A DNA stretch of 64,000 nt, taken from VGBV01 sp963780395. Its GTDB lineage: Bacteria; Actinomycetota; Thermoleophilia; Solirubrobacterales; 70-9. The stretch is from NCBI GenBank assembly GCA_963780395.1, contig CAWABY010000002.1, positions 1 through 64,000 on the forward strand. The letters run 5' to 3'. The notes beneath the pieces are model-generated. The model was not told the origin of the DNA. It made no database searches and saw only the letters and a program-made list of their open reading frames with translations. This document shows, in pieces, positions 25,928 to 35,139 of the stretch. Positions within the stretch are counted from its first letter, which is position 1; every line of letters starts with the position of its first letter. Position numbers and translations under genes: made by a program.

Positions 25928-26595
25928 GCGCCGACGCGCTGGGCGAGGCCCTCGATCGATTGGTGGCCGCGGATCTCGGGGCCGTGGCCGGGGAGGGTGA
26001 TCTCGGGCCGCAGGTCGGCGAGCTTGCGGATCGAGCGACGGTTCTCGGGGATGTCCATCGTGAACACCTCGGGCGGCTCGCGCACCCCGGCGAGAGTGGT
26101 CCAGTAGCTCATGTTGCGGACCACGTCGCCGCAGATGGCGACCCGGTCCGACTCGCGCCAGAAGATCACCTCGCCGCGGGCGTGGCCAGGGGCGTGGATC
26201 ACTTGGAACCCCGCGATCTCATCCCCTTCCTTGAAGGGCCGCGCGACCTTGTAGGGCGGGCCCTCCCAGATCCGGTGGATCAGCTTGTTGCGGAAATCGT
26301 CGCGCCCCGCCTCCTGCACCGGCCGCCGGCCCTCCATCGCGTCAACGTCGTCGACGTGGCAGGCGAGCGGAATCCCGCGCTCCTCGCAGATCGCCTTGGC
26401 CGCGCCCTGGTGGTCCGGGTGCACGTGGGTCAGCGCCAACAGCGAGAGGTCGCGGTCGGCGGTCTGCTTGCGGATCCTGCCCTCGTCCCATCTGCGGCCG
26501 GCGTCGATGAGGACGTCGCCCGCGAGGTAGACGTTGATCACGGGTCTGGGGGGGAACTCGCTCAGGCGCCAGACGCCTTCGGCAACCTTCTTCAT
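25924..26595 (-). CDS. MBL-fold metallo-hydrolase
   Basis: A 223-residue metallo-beta-lactamase-fold hydrolase. The metal-binding motif is LTHVHPDHQGAAKA (HxHxDH, about residues 57-62), with later ligands in HAPGHARGEVIFW (His), AICGDVVRNM (Asp) and LPGHGPEI (His). This set is complete for a binuclear zinc site. The class includes glyoxalase II-like and quinone or lactone hydrolases; the substrate is unknown. Confidence 0.88.
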   Translation of the reverse strand: MKKVAEGVWRLSEFPPRPVINVYLAGDVLIDAGRRWDEGRIRKQTADRDLSLLALTHVHPDHQGAAKAICEERGIPLACHVDDVDAMEGRRPVQEAGRDDFRNKLIHRIWEGPPYKVARPFKEGDEIAGFQVIHAPGHARGEVIFWRESDRVAICGDVVRNMSYWTTLAGVREPPEVFTMDIPENRRSIRKLADLRPEITLPGHGPEIRGHQSIEGLAQRVGA

Positions 26596-26633
26596 CTCGA
26601 GGCCGGCATCGGGGAGCCTCGATCGGGGAGTGG

Positions 26634-26915
26634 TCAGGGAACACCTGGGATGCGCCCCTCGTCGTGCAACTCGGGCTCGTCGGCGGGCCCCATGCCGCGG
26701 GGGTCGCCGCTGTGCTCGGCCAGCTTCTCCAGGTCCTCGATCGCGCGCTCGCCCTCGGCGCGGACTGGGTCGCCTTCAGGCAGAGGGTCGATCAGGCGCT
26801 GGAGCCGGTTGCGGATCTGGAGCGCGAAGTGCGGCGTGGCGGGGCCTGCGAGCGCGCGAATGTCCTCCACGGTCACCGCTCCCGCGAGGCGATCCGGGTG
26901 CTCGGCCTCGCTCAC
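26634..26915 (-). CDS. Small acidic protein of unknown function
   Basis: The 93-residue product (MSEAEHPDRLAGAVTVEDIR, then ALAGPATPHFALQIRNRLQR) is helical in its first two thirds and Pro/Gly-rich at the end. I do not recognise a named family. Its start overlaps the stop of the CWB2-like gene by four bases, so the two are cotranscribed. Confidence 0.65.
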   Translation of the reverse strand: MSEAEHPDRLAGAVTVEDIRALAGPATPHFALQIRNRLQRLIDPLPEGDPVRAEGERAIEDLEKLAEHSGDPRGMGPADEPELHDEGRIPGVP

Positions 26916-28291
26916 GGCTTCTTCCCGCCTGCGCCCGCCTGCGGCTCGGTCTCGGGCTGGTCGCTCGGGAGCGCCAGCCCGGTGTCTCCGGAGCCGCCGA
27001 CCTCGGCCACCGGCCCACCGGCGCCGGGCCCGACCTCGGTCACCTCGACGAGCTCATCGACCTCGGCCTGCAGCCTCGCTCCGAGCGCCGAGGAATCACC
27101 GATCAGCCAGACGTGGTTGTAGACCGCCCGGGTCGGGTCGTCCTCGAAGCCGGGCTTGATGTCGAGCAGGAAGCTGCGCAATTCGGGTGAGAGCGTACCG
27201 GCGTCCTCGACCACCAGCAGCGGCCCCCATTTGCCGCTGGCCGAGAGCGGCGCCGCCGCGCCGGCGTCACCGGGCCTCGAGGCCGCCGCCAGCACGAGGC
27301 CGTGCCCGGGGTCGTTGATGTTCCAGCCGAAGCTGGCGTCGGCGTAGCGCGCAAAGGCGATCGAGTTCGCCGCCGGACCCTGCTCGCCCACCCGCTGCAC
27401 GCTGGGCGAGGCGCGCTCGATCTGGCGCACGACCTCCTCGGTGATCACGCTTTCCGGCCCCAGCACGTAGATCGGCACACCGCGGTGGCGGCCGAGGGCC
27501 TCGGCGGTGGCCTCGGGCAGCTCCTCGCGGCCGGCGAACAGGACCGGGTCGCCCGAGCGGGCGGCCCAGGCCGCGGCCGGCATCGCATAGGGAGCCTGCT
27601 CGGAGCTGGCGATGAGGATGTGCCCCGGATCGGACTTGAGCAGGCCCTGGCGCAGCTGATCGATCGCGTTCGCCGCCTCGGCCGGGTTGTCTCCCGGCAG
27701 ACTCTGGGTCACGTAGCCCTCGGGGGGCGCCACGTCGCCGACCGTGTAGACGGCGGCGTCGGCGGGGCCGGATCCGCCGCGGGGGTTGAGCTTCGCCAGC
27801 GCGTCTGCCGTCACCGCCGGCACCCCGCCCTCGTCACCGATCAGCACCGCGGCACGCACCGGCGGCCCCGCCAGGACCGACGCCGCGATCCCCGCCTGCC
27901 ATTCGTCGGACCCGACCAAGATCGCCGCCTCGACCGGGTCGGCCGCCGAGGATGGGGGATGGGTGGCGAGGGCGATCGCGGCGGCGTCGGTGGCGGCGTC
28001 GGGGCCGCCGACGCGGGTCGTGTTGCGGGTCGCGACCAGCGGGAATCCCAGCGGCCCGACGGGCGCATCCGCGGCGTCGTCGGTCTCGACCGCGACCGTG
28101 ACCACCCGGGTCTCGACCTCGGGCGCATCGTCGCCGGCGAGCGGGCCCGCCGTCAACAGCCAGAGCACCCCGACCACCCCGATCACTCCCCCGACGCCCG
28201 CGAGCACCCGCCGGTCGACCTTCCCCGGCAGGTCATGGCGCAGCCAATCGATCGAGCCTTGGATCGCGTCGGGCAGGCGCAAGGCCGCCAA
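26912..28291 (-). CDS. Membrane-anchored protein with CWB2-like (putative cell-wall-binding 2) repeats
   Basis: A 459-residue protein with a short cytoplasmic start, one membrane helix at about 32-50 (AGVGGVIGVVGVLWLLTAGP) and a long outer domain. That domain has CWB2-type repeats: AAILVGSDEWQAGIAASVLA, HILIASSEQAPYAMPAAAWA, PVLFAGREELPEATAEALGR and GVPIYVLGPESVITEEVVRQ all match the VYIASG...DALAAGPLAA pattern of proteins bound to the cell wall. The tail is Pro/Gly-rich. The start is a TTG; a later start would lose the membrane helix. It is divergent from the acyl-CoA dehydrogenase gene. Confidence 0.78.
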   Translation of the reverse strand: MAALRLPDAIQGSIDWLRHDLPGKVDRRVLAGVGGVIGVVGVLWLLTAGPLAGDDAPEVETRVVTVAVETDDAADAPVGPLGFPLVATRNTTRVGGPDAATDAAAIALATHPPSSAADPVEAAILVGSDEWQAGIAASVLAGPPVRAAVLIGDEGGVPAVTADALAKLNPRGGSGPADAAVYTVGDVAPPEGYVTQSLPGDNPAEAANAIDQLRQGLLKSDPGHILIASSEQAPYAMPAAAWAARSGDPVLFAGREELPEATAEALGRHRGVPIYVLGPESVITEEVVRQIERASPSVQRVGEQGPAANSIAFARYADASFGWNINDPGHGLVLAAASRPGDAGAAAPLSASGKWGPLLVVEDAGTLSPELRSFLLDIKPGFEDDPTRAVYNHVWLIGDSSALGARLQAEVDELVEVTEVGPGAGGPVAEVGGSGDTGLALPSDQPETEPQAGAGGKKP

Positions 28292-28362
28292 ACCTACCCG
28301 CGAGCGGTTCGCGAGGGCGCCGGGCGGCTTCCCATCCTGCGTCCCGACCTTGGGGTAAACTG

Positions 28363-28384
28363 GCTGACTGACCAGTCAATCAGC
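28363..28384. promoter_or_regulatory. TetR-type palindromic operator before the acyl-CoA dehydrogenase gene
   Basis: TGACTG-AC-CAGTCA (28365-28378) is a perfect 6-bp inverted repeat, nested inside a wider pair GCTGA/TCAGC (28363-28367 and 28380-28384). TAAACT at 28356 is a possible -10 box directly upstream, so binding here would block transcription. A related site precedes the thiolase gene and another the hydrogenase genes. Confidence 0.7.
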
Positions 28385-28404
28385 GGCCAACGGGAGGCCC
28401 AGGC

Positions 28405-29661
28405 ATGGATTTCGCGCTGAACGATGAGCAGAGGGAGTTCAAGGACTACGCCAGGCGCTTCTCGCGCGAGGTGATCCGCCCCGTCGCGGACAAGCACGAC
28501 CGCGAGGAGAGCACTCCCTGGGACGCCATCAAGCAAGCCCGGAAATGGGGCCTGAACGGCCTCGACTACCTGCGGCGGACCGGCGCTGACCCCGACGGCC
28601 AGCTTGGCATCATCGCCGCCGAGGAGATGCACTGGGGCTGCGCCGGCATCGCGCTCGCGATCAACGGCTCGGGCCTCGCGGCCGCGGGCCTGGCCGCCTC
28701 CGGGACGCCCGAGCAGATCGCCCGCTGGGTGCCGCAGTGCTTCGGCACCGACGAGGAGATCAAGCTCGGCGCCTACGCAGTGACCGAGCCCCAGGCGGGC
28801 TCCGACGTGAAGAGCCTCCGCACCACCGCCAAGCTCGATGGGGACGAGTGGGTCCTGAACGGCACCAAGGTCTTCATCACCAACGGCGGCATCGCCGACG
28901 TGCACGTCGTCGTCGCCACCGTGGACCCCGAGCTCGGCCATCGCGGCCAGGCCTCGTTCGTGATCGGTCCCGAGACCCCGGGATTGCGCGAGGGCAAGAA
29001 GGAGAGCAAGATCGGGATCCGCGCCAGCCACACGGCCGAGGTGATCCTGGAGGACTGCCGCATCCCGGGCGACCAGCTGCTGGGCGGCATGGACAAGCTC
29101 AACACGAAGCTGGAGCGCGCGCGCTCAGGCCAGAAGGCCGGCTCCTCGGGCGCGCTGGCGACCTTCGAGATGACTCGGCCGATCGTCGGCGCCTCGGCGC
29201 TCGGCATCGCCCAGGCCGCCTACGAGTGGACCCTGGAGTACCTGGACGGCCAGACCGTCGAGGGCGGCACACCGGCGCTCTCCGAGCAGCGCATCCAGCA
29301 GGTGCTGGCCGACGTCGCCACCGAGATCGACTCGGCGCGGCTGCTGGTCCAGCGCGCGTCATGGATGGGGCGCAACGGGATGCCGATGACCGGCGGCCAG
29401 GGCTCGATGTCGAAGCTCAAGGCGGGCGACGTGACCATGTGGGCGACGACCACCCTGATGGACCTGGTCGGCCCCTATGCGCAGACGACCGAATGCCCCC
29501 TGGAGAAGTGGTTCCGCGACGCGAAGATCTACCAGCTGTTCGAGGGCACCGCCCAGGTGCAGCGCCTGGTGATCTCGCGGATGCAGGCCAAGGAGTACCG
29601 CGAGCGCCTGGAGTGGGCCTCGGAGGTCGCCGCACAGGCGGCGACCCCCGTCGCCGCCTAG
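28405..29661 (+). CDS. Acyl-CoA dehydrogenase
   Basis: A 418-residue FAD-dependent acyl-CoA dehydrogenase that introduces the first double bond in beta-oxidation and passes electrons to ETF. Family blocks are LGAYAVTEPQAGSDVKSLRT (FAD and substrate), WVLNGTKVFITNGGIADVHV, KIGIRASHTAEVILEDCRIP and the catalytic glutamate region IYQLFEGTAQVQRLVISRMQ near the C-terminus. Substrate chain length is unclear. It has its own promoter/operator and no downstream partner. Confidence 0.92.
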   Translation: MDFALNDEQREFKDYARRFSREVIRPVADKHDREESTPWDAIKQARKWGLNGLDYLRRTGADPDGQLGIIAAEEMHWGCAGIALAINGSGLAAAGLAASGTPEQIARWVPQCFGTDEEIKLGAYAVTEPQAGSDVKSLRTTAKLDGDEWVLNGTKVFITNGGIADVHVVVATVDPELGHRGQASFVIGPETPGLREGKKESKIGIRASHTAEVILEDCRIPGDQLLGGMDKLNTKLERARSGQKAGSSGALATFEMTRPIVGASALGIAQAAYEWTLEYLDGQTVEGGTPALSEQRIQQVLADVATEIDSARLLVQRASWMGRNGMPMTGGQGSMSKLKAGDVTMWATTTLMDLVGPYAQTTECPLEKWFRDAKIYQLFEGTAQVQRLVISRMQAKEYRERLEWASEVAAQAATPVAA

Positions 29662-29735
29662 GCGTCGCCTGCGCACGCACGGGCTGCAACGGCTCTCGCG
29701 GCCGGTTTAGGGCGCCTGCCTATGCTCAGGGCGCA

Positions 29736-30869
29736 ATGGAGAAACGACTCACGGTCGCGCTCTGCGCAGCCGCAATCGCGGTCGCGCTGGGCATCCTCGG
29801 TGCGGGCAGCGCGCCCGCGCAGTCGCAGAGCCTGCAGCAGCAGCTGAGCGAGACCGAGGCGAAGCTGTCGGCCGCCGACAGGCGCGAGGGCGTGCTGACC
29901 ACGGAGATCTCCGCCGTCTCCGAGCAGATCTCGACCCTGCAGACACAGGTCGCCGATCTTCGCAACAGGGAGGCGATCCTGCGGGCCGAGCTGGAGCAGA
30001 AGCAGGCGGAGCTGCAGGAGGCCCAGACCCGGCTGGAGGAGCTTCGCGACCGCCTCAGCCGGGCGATCGACATCCTCGAAGGGCGGCTGGTCGCGATCTA
30101 CAAGTCGGGCGAGCCCGACCTGCTCAGCGTCGTGCTCGAGGCCGACGGGTTCGACGACCTGCTGGAGCGAACCGAGTACCTGCAGAGGTTCGAGGACCAG
30201 GACTCCTCGATCGTCGGCCGCGTGCGCAAGCTGCGCGACGAGATGCGGGCGACGGTGACGGCGGTGAAGGCGGCTCGCGACTCGATCGCGGAGCGCAAGC
30301 AGGAGCTGGAGCGGATCCGCGCCGACCTCGAGCAGCGCAGCGCCGAGCTGGCCGCCGCCCGCGAGCAGCAGCAGGCGGCCCTGTCGGATGTGCGCGACCA
30401 GCAGAAGCAGCTCGAGGGCGACCTCTCCGACATCTCGGCCGAGATCGAGGAGCAACTGGGGTCATTGGGGGGCGAGACGCTCCCCGCGGGCCCGATCCAG
30501 GGAGGCCAGAGCGGCTTCATCTGGCCCGTCAACGGCCCGGTCACCTCCGGCTTCGGAATGCGCTGGGGCCGGATGCACGAGGGCATCGACATCGGGGTGC
30601 CCTCCGGCACGCCCATCCGAGCCGCGAAGTCCGGCACGATCGTGCTCGCGTCCGCCTACGGCGGCTATGGGAACTACACCTGCATCAGCCACGGCGGCGG
30701 GCTCTCCACCTGCTACGCCCACCAATCCCGCTTCGCCCGTACCTCCGGCTCGATCAGCCAGGGCTCGATCCTGGGCTACGTCGGCTGCACGGGCCACTGC
30801 TTCGGCGATCACCTGCATTTCGAGGTCCGCGTGAACGGCTCTGCGGTGGACCCCCTCGGCTACCTCTAG
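29736..30869 (+). CDS. M23-family peptidoglycan endopeptidase with coiled-coil (EnvC/RipA-like)
   Basis: A 377-residue secreted protein. After a signal peptide (about 1-29, ending APAQS) comes a long coiled coil (about 30-240; LQQQLSETEAKLSAADRREG and many heptads), then an M23 LytM domain at about 270-375. Zinc ligands are His and Asp in MHEGIDIGVPSGTPI and His in GDHLHFEVRVNG, with CYAHQSRF in between. The coiled coil plus LytM layout is that of division-linked peptidoglycan hydrolases or their activators. ATG 29736 gives a proper signal; the frame is open far upstream but not coding. Confidence 0.9.
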   Translation: MEKRLTVALCAAAIAVALGILGAGSAPAQSQSLQQQLSETEAKLSAADRREGVLTTEISAVSEQISTLQTQVADLRNREAILRAELEQKQAELQEAQTRLEELRDRLSRAIDILEGRLVAIYKSGEPDLLSVVLEADGFDDLLERTEYLQRFEDQDSSIVGRVRKLRDEMRATVTAVKAARDSIAERKQELERIRADLEQRSAELAAAREQQQAALSDVRDQQKQLEGDLSDISAEIEEQLGSLGGETLPAGPIQGGQSGFIWPVNGPVTSGFGMRWGRMHEGIDIGVPSGTPIRAAKSGTIVLASAYGGYGNYTCISHGGGLSTCYAHQSRFARTSGSISQGSILGYVGCTGHCFGDHLHFEVRVNGSAVDPLGYL

Positions 30870-30913
30870 ATTCGTGGCGGAAATGCCGATAATGCACGTA
30901 TAGCCCGCAAATT

Positions 30914-30934
30914 CCGTACGAATGGCCAGTACGG
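30914..30934. promoter_or_regulatory. Inverted repeat upstream of the Gly-Asn repeat protein gene
   Basis: CCGTAC and GTACGG form a perfect 6-bp inverted repeat with a 9-base spacer, 51 bases before the ATG. It lies in the relatively AT-rich 115-base intergenic region and is a candidate regulator site. Confidence 0.4.
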
Positions 30935-30984
30935 GGGATGGAGGGGCTAGAGTTTGTAGCGCTCAAGACCGAGGACTAGGACAC

Positions 30985-31676
30985 ATGCAGGCACGGACGC
31001 CGGACAGCCTTGAGTCCCCGAGTGGGGCTACGGGCAACGGCAAAACAGCACAGAGCTACATCGCGGGAATCGGCGCCAGCGGCGCCCTTCTCGCCGGCGC
31101 GGTCGTGACTTTCGTGTTCCTGGTCGGCACGGTCTCCTTCGAAGTCTGGCCCGCTGCCTCCAACGGCGACGGCCGCACCGATTCCCTCGGGGTCGCCGAG
31201 CTCAGCAGCGGCGGCGACGGATCCGCCGGCGCATCGCTCGGGGCGACCGTCGCCCTGATCGCCGACGCGGTTCCCTCCCCCTCCCCTCCCCCCAGGCCGT
31301 CGCCTCCAAGGCGGCTGCCCCCAAGGCCACCGGCGGGCTCGAGGGCCAGGGCGGCGGCTCGGACGACGGCTCCGGCGGCACCGACGGTGGCAGCGGCGGC
31401 AGCACCGGCGGCGGCTCCGACGGCGGCACCGCCGGCGGCGACCCGGGCGGCGACCCAGGCTCCGGCGGCGGCGACAACGACGAGAGCGATCGCCCCACCG
31501 CCTCCAACCCCCGTCCGGACCGCGGCAACGGCAACGGCAACGGCAATGGCAATGGCAATGGCAACGGCAACGGCAACGGCTCCAACGGCAACGGCACTGC
31601 GACGACCCCGCCGGGCACCGGCGCCGGCGACGGCTCGGATCGGCCCTCCGCCGGTGACCGAGGCCGCGGGCGCTAG
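30985..31676 (+). CDS. Membrane-anchored Gly/Asn/Asp-rich protein, frameshifted in a C-run
   Basis: I do not recognise a named family. The N-terminus has one membrane helix at about 29-51 (GASGALLAGAVVTFVFLVGT), then SFEVWPAASNG and a low-complexity outer region. In the literal frame everything after the C-run at about 31287-31292 reads as Pro/Ala/Thr nonsense. One base over, it becomes a Gly/Ser/Asp-rich linker, then a run of Gly-Asn dipeptides, ending DRPSAGDRGRGR at the TAG at 31676. A one-base loss in the C-run explains this. The protein is probably a flexible surface protein. Confidence 0.6.
31524..31580. repeat. Hexanucleotide tandem repeat (GGCAAC/GGCAAT) coding Gly-Asn
   Basis: Nine tandem hexamers, three GGCAAC, three GGCAAT and three GGCAAC, then GGC, encode a Gly-Asn dipeptide run in the corrected frame of the surrounding gene. 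Such a run can change length by slippage. Confidence 0.85.
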
Positions 31677-32441
31677 TCAGCGCCCGGCCAGCCTCTTTCC
31701 CAGCCACCCCAGGGCCACCCCTTGAAGCTCGACGTCGTGCTGCACCGAGCGATGGTCGCCGCCCGGGACCAGGATCAGCTTGCGCGGCTCCGGGGCGCGG
31801 TCATACAGCTCCTCGGACCACTCCGAGGGAACCTGGTCGTCCCCCTCGGCGTGCAGCAGGATCAGCGGCTGGTCGCGTAGCCGCGAGACCGCCTCCCGCA
31901 GGTCGTTGGCTGCGAGCCAGGCCTCCAGCGCCAGGGGGCCTTCGACCCGCATCTCCAGCTCATCCCTGCGTAGCCCGCGTGCGAGGCCGTCCTCGCTCGC
32001 CGGGCAGACGGCGATCACGCCGGCGACCTGCGGGGTGAGCGCGGCCGCGTGGATCGCGAGGAAGCCGCCCATGCTCGATCCGCGCACCGCGACCCTGTGG
32101 GGATCGACACCCTCGTGGGCGCCCAATAGGCCGGCCATGGAGATCACGTCCTCGACCGCCCCGGCCGACATCGCCCCCTCCGACTCCCCGTGCCCTCGCG
32201 CGTCGAAGGCGAGGGCGGCCCAGCCGTTGGCCGCCGCGAGCCTGGCGAAGTCGGCGTGGTTCTCCTTGCGCGAGCCGGCGCCGTGACAGATCACGATCCC
32301 GGGCCATGGCGGCGGGGGCAGGGGCCGGGTGGCGGCCCCACGCCGATTCTCGGGACCGCCGGGATCAGGCAGCCACAGTGCGTAGGCCAGCCCCTGGTGG
32401 CGGTCTTCGTGGTCGGGGCGGCGTGGCGGTGGATGCTCCAT
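31677..32441 (-). CDS. Alpha/beta hydrolase (dienelactone-hydrolase-like)
   Basis: A hydrolase of about 254 residues with an alpha/beta fold. Blocks are PGIVICHGAGSRKENHADFA, ALAFDARGHGESEG, the nucleophile VAVRGSSMGGFLAIHAAALT, the acid region LILLHAEGDDQVPSEWSEEL and the histidine in LVPGGDHRSVQHD. I chose ATG 32441; GTG 32456 adds five residues. Its stop adjoins that of the convergent Gly-Asn protein. Substrate unknown. Confidence 0.82.
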   Translation of the reverse strand: MEHPPPRRPDHEDRHQGLAYALWLPDPGGPENRRGAATRPLPPPPWPGIVICHGAGSRKENHADFARLAAANGWAALAFDARGHGESEGAMSAGAVEDVISMAGLLGAHEGVDPHRVAVRGSSMGGFLAIHAAALTPQVAGVIAVCPASEDGLARGLRRDELEMRVEGPLALEAWLAANDLREAVSRLRDQPLILLHAEGDDQVPSEWSEELYDRAPEPRKLILVPGGDHRSVQHDVELQGVALGWLGKRLAGR

Positions 32442-32525
32442 CGCCCCTATTCTCACCGCGCTGGCCGGTTCTGCCCACCTTCGCCCGCGCCGCCGAGCGC
32501 GTTGTCGTCAGAATTGACGCTCGGG

Positions 32526-33851
32526 ATGGCACCGCCAGCCGACAACCGGGGGACGGTCGCGTCCGCGACCGACCCGATCGCCGCCTCGCCGGTCTATCCG
32601 GCGGGCTCGCGCGTGAACGAGGCGGGACACCTGGAGATCGCCGGCTGCGACCTGGTCGAGCTGGCGCGGGAGTTCGGCACCCCCGCGTACATCTACGCCG
32701 AGGACGACATACGGGCCCGCGCGGCCGAGTACGTGCGCGCCTTCAGAGAGCGCAGCGACGACTTCGAGGTCATCTACGCCAGCAAGGCCTTGCCGGCGAC
32801 GGCCGCCTACAGGCTGCTGAGGGACGAGGGCCTGTCGGTCGATGTCGCCTCCGGTGGCGAGCTGCGGATGGCGCTCGCCGCCGGCTTCGAGCCCCACCGC
32901 ATCCACCTGCACGGCAACAACAAGACCCAACGCGAACTGGAGTATGCGTTCGACACAGGCGTCGGGCACCTGGTCCTGGACTCCTTCGACGAGATCGAGC
33001 GGGCGGAGCGCCTGCTCGACCGTCCCCAGCGCGTGCTGATCCGCATCACTCCGGGGGTCGTGGCGTCGACCCATTCCTACATCCAGACCGGCCAGGAGGA
33101 CTCTAAGTTCGGCTTCGGGCTGGCCGACGGGCTGGCCGAGCAGGCGGTACGACGTGTGCGGGACTCCGAGCACCTCGAGCTGGTCGGGCTGCACGCGCAC
33201 ATCGGCTCGCAGATCTTCGACCTCGAGGCCTACACCAAGGCGATCGAGGTTTTGGCCGACTTCACCCGCGCGGTGGATCTGCAGCCTGAGCTGCTCAACG
33301 TCGGTGGCGGGCTCGGCATCGCCTACCTGGAGGGCGATCAGCCGCCCGCGATCGAGGACTACGTGGACGTCAAGGTCCGCGGCATAGAGCGGGTCTTCGA
33401 CCCTACGCCCAGGGTCGCGATCGAGCCCGGACGCTCGCTGGTCGGCAACGCCGGGGTCACCGCCTACCGCGTCGGCACGGTCAAGGAGATCCCCGGCGTC
33501 CGCACCTACGTCGCCGTCGACGGCGGCATGAGCGACAACATGCGGCCGATGCTCTACGACGCCCGCTACGAGGCCGTGATCGCGGATCGCGCGGGCGAGG
33601 CCCGCGAAACCGAGGCGACGATCGCAGGCATGCACTGCGAGTCGGGCGACGTGCTGATCCGCGACGTGATGATCGCCGCCCCCAGGGTCGGGGACGTGCT
33701 GGTCACGCCGGCCACCGGCGCCTACGGGCACGCGATGGCGAGCAACTACAACGGCGTGCCGCGGCCCCCGGTGCTGTTCTGCCGCGATGGCGAGGCGCGC
33801 GTGGTCGTGCGCCGCGAGACCTGGGACGACCTGCTCTCGCGGGACGCCTAG
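32526..33851 (+). CDS. lysA: Diaminopimelate decarboxylase
   Basis: A 441-residue PLP-dependent enzyme that decarboxylates meso-diaminopimelate to lysine. The PLP lysine is in FEVIYASKALPATAAYRLL (about residue 89). Other conserved blocks are VDVASGGELRMALAAGF, HLHGNNKTQRELEYA, GLHAHIGSQIFDLEAY, LNVGGGLGIAYLEGD, EPGRSLVGNAGVTAYRVG and the substrate-binding GMHCESGDVL. The length fits the family. ATG 32526 has only a weak ribosome site (CTCGGG). It starts the aspartate-family cluster and ends two bases before the GTG of hom. Confidence 0.95.
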   Translation: MAPPADNRGTVASATDPIAASPVYPAGSRVNEAGHLEIAGCDLVELAREFGTPAYIYAEDDIRARAAEYVRAFRERSDDFEVIYASKALPATAAYRLLRDEGLSVDVASGGELRMALAAGFEPHRIHLHGNNKTQRELEYAFDTGVGHLVLDSFDEIERAERLLDRPQRVLIRITPGVVASTHSYIQTGQEDSKFGFGLADGLAEQAVRRVRDSEHLELVGLHAHIGSQIFDLEAYTKAIEVLADFTRAVDLQPELLNVGGGLGIAYLEGDQPPAIEDYVDVKVRGIERVFDPTPRVAIEPGRSLVGNAGVTAYRVGTVKEIPGVRTYVAVDGGMSDNMRPMLYDARYEAVIADRAGEARETEATIAGMHCESGDVLIRDVMIAAPRVGDVLVTPATGAYGHAMASNYNGVPRPPVLFCRDGEARVVVRRETWDDLLSRDA

Positions 33852-33853
33852 CC

Positions 33854-35126
33854 GTGGCCGCCAAGTCAAAGCGAGCCCCGGCGAAGCCGAAGAGCAAGGG
33901 CCGGAAGCCCGTCTACGTGGGAATCCTGGGCAAGGGCACCGTCGGCGGGGCGTTTGAGCAGCTGCTGACCGAACGAGCCAAGATGCTCGAGGAGGTCGCC
34001 GGCCGCCCGGCGAAGGTGACCGGCGTGCTCGGCCGCAAGCAGGGCGACTTCGACGAGATCCTCGCCGCCAGCGACGTCATCGTGGAGCTGATCGGCGGCA
34101 TCGAGCCAGCCCGCAAGTACGTGACCCGCGCCCTGCGCGAGGGGCGCCACGTGGTCACCGCCAACAAGCAGCTCATCGCCCAGCATGGCGAAGAGCTGGT
34201 CGCGGCCGCCAAGGAGGGCGGCGCGCAGCTTCGCTTCGAGGCCGCCGTGGCCGGCGCGATCCCGGTGATCAGGGTGATCCAGGAGAGCCTGGGCGCGATC
34301 CCGATCGAGAAGGTGTTCGGGATCGTCAACGGCACCACCAACTACATCCTCACCGAGATGAGCCGGGGCGGCCTCTCCTACGAGCAGGCGCTGAAGCAGG
34401 CCCAGGAGCTGGGCTACGCCGAGGCCGATCCCAGCGACGACGTCGGCGGCGCGGACGCCGCGGCGAAGATGGCGATCCTGGCGCGCCTCGCGTTCGGCGC
34501 CCCGGTGGAGCTGGACGACGTCCCCTACGAGGGCATCGAGCGGATCAGCCCCGACGACCTCTCCTACGCCAAGGAGCTGGGCCTGTCGCTGAAGCTGCTG
34601 GGGGTCGCCGAGCGCGTCGGCAAGAAGGAGGTCAGCGTCCGGGTCTTCCCCTGCTTCCTCTACCCGGGCCACCCGCTGGCCCCGATCGCGGGACCGTTCA
34701 ACGCCGTCATGGTCGAGGCGCCGACGATCACCGAGATCACCATGTCGGGGCCCGGCGCCGGCGGCCCCGAGACCGCCTCGGCCGTCCTCGGGGACCTCGT
34801 CTCGGTCATCTCCGGGGGCTCTCCTCTGTTCGAGGAGAACTCCAGGCTCGGCATCGCCAAGGACGTGGAGTCGGCCTTCTACCTGCACCTCGAGGTCGAG
34901 GACCGCCACGGCGTGCTCGCCAAGATCGCGGAGATCCTGGGCGAGAACGAGGTCTCGGTCCGCAGCGTCGTGCAGCGCGGGCATGGGGGACGACGCGCGG
35001 CTGGTGATGGTCATGCACGAGGTCTCGGAGCGGAGGTTCGAGGCGGCCCTCAAGAAGATCGCCAAGCTCAAGTTCCTGCGCGCGGCACCTCGCGCGATCC
35101 GGGTGATCGAGGAAGAGTTCGGCTAG
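33854..35126 (+). CDS. hom: Homoserine dehydrogenase, one +1 frameshift in the ACT domain
   Basis: An NAD(P)-dependent homoserine dehydrogenase of about 424 residues, reducing aspartate semialdehyde to homoserine. The nucleotide site is YVGILGKGTVGGAFEQLL, and catalytic blocks are VTANKQLIAQHGEEL, FEAAVAGAIPVIRVIQ, VNGTTNYILTEMSRGGLSYE and YAEADPSDDVGGADAAAKM. The C-terminal ACT domain (about 345-424), which binds threonine for feedback control, is interrupted: after SVRSVVQRG the correct frame resumes as MGDDARLVMVMHEVSERRFE and ends EEEFG at 35126. One extra C near 34982 explains it. The literal ORF ends at 35155 in the wrong frame. Confidence 0.92.
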
Positions 35127-35139
35127 CGATGGCTGCCCC

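Noticed and set aside
31524..31580. Hexamer tract as a regulatory repeat
   Set aside because: It lies within coding sequence and encodes a Gly-Asn run in the corrected frame, so it is a protein repeat.
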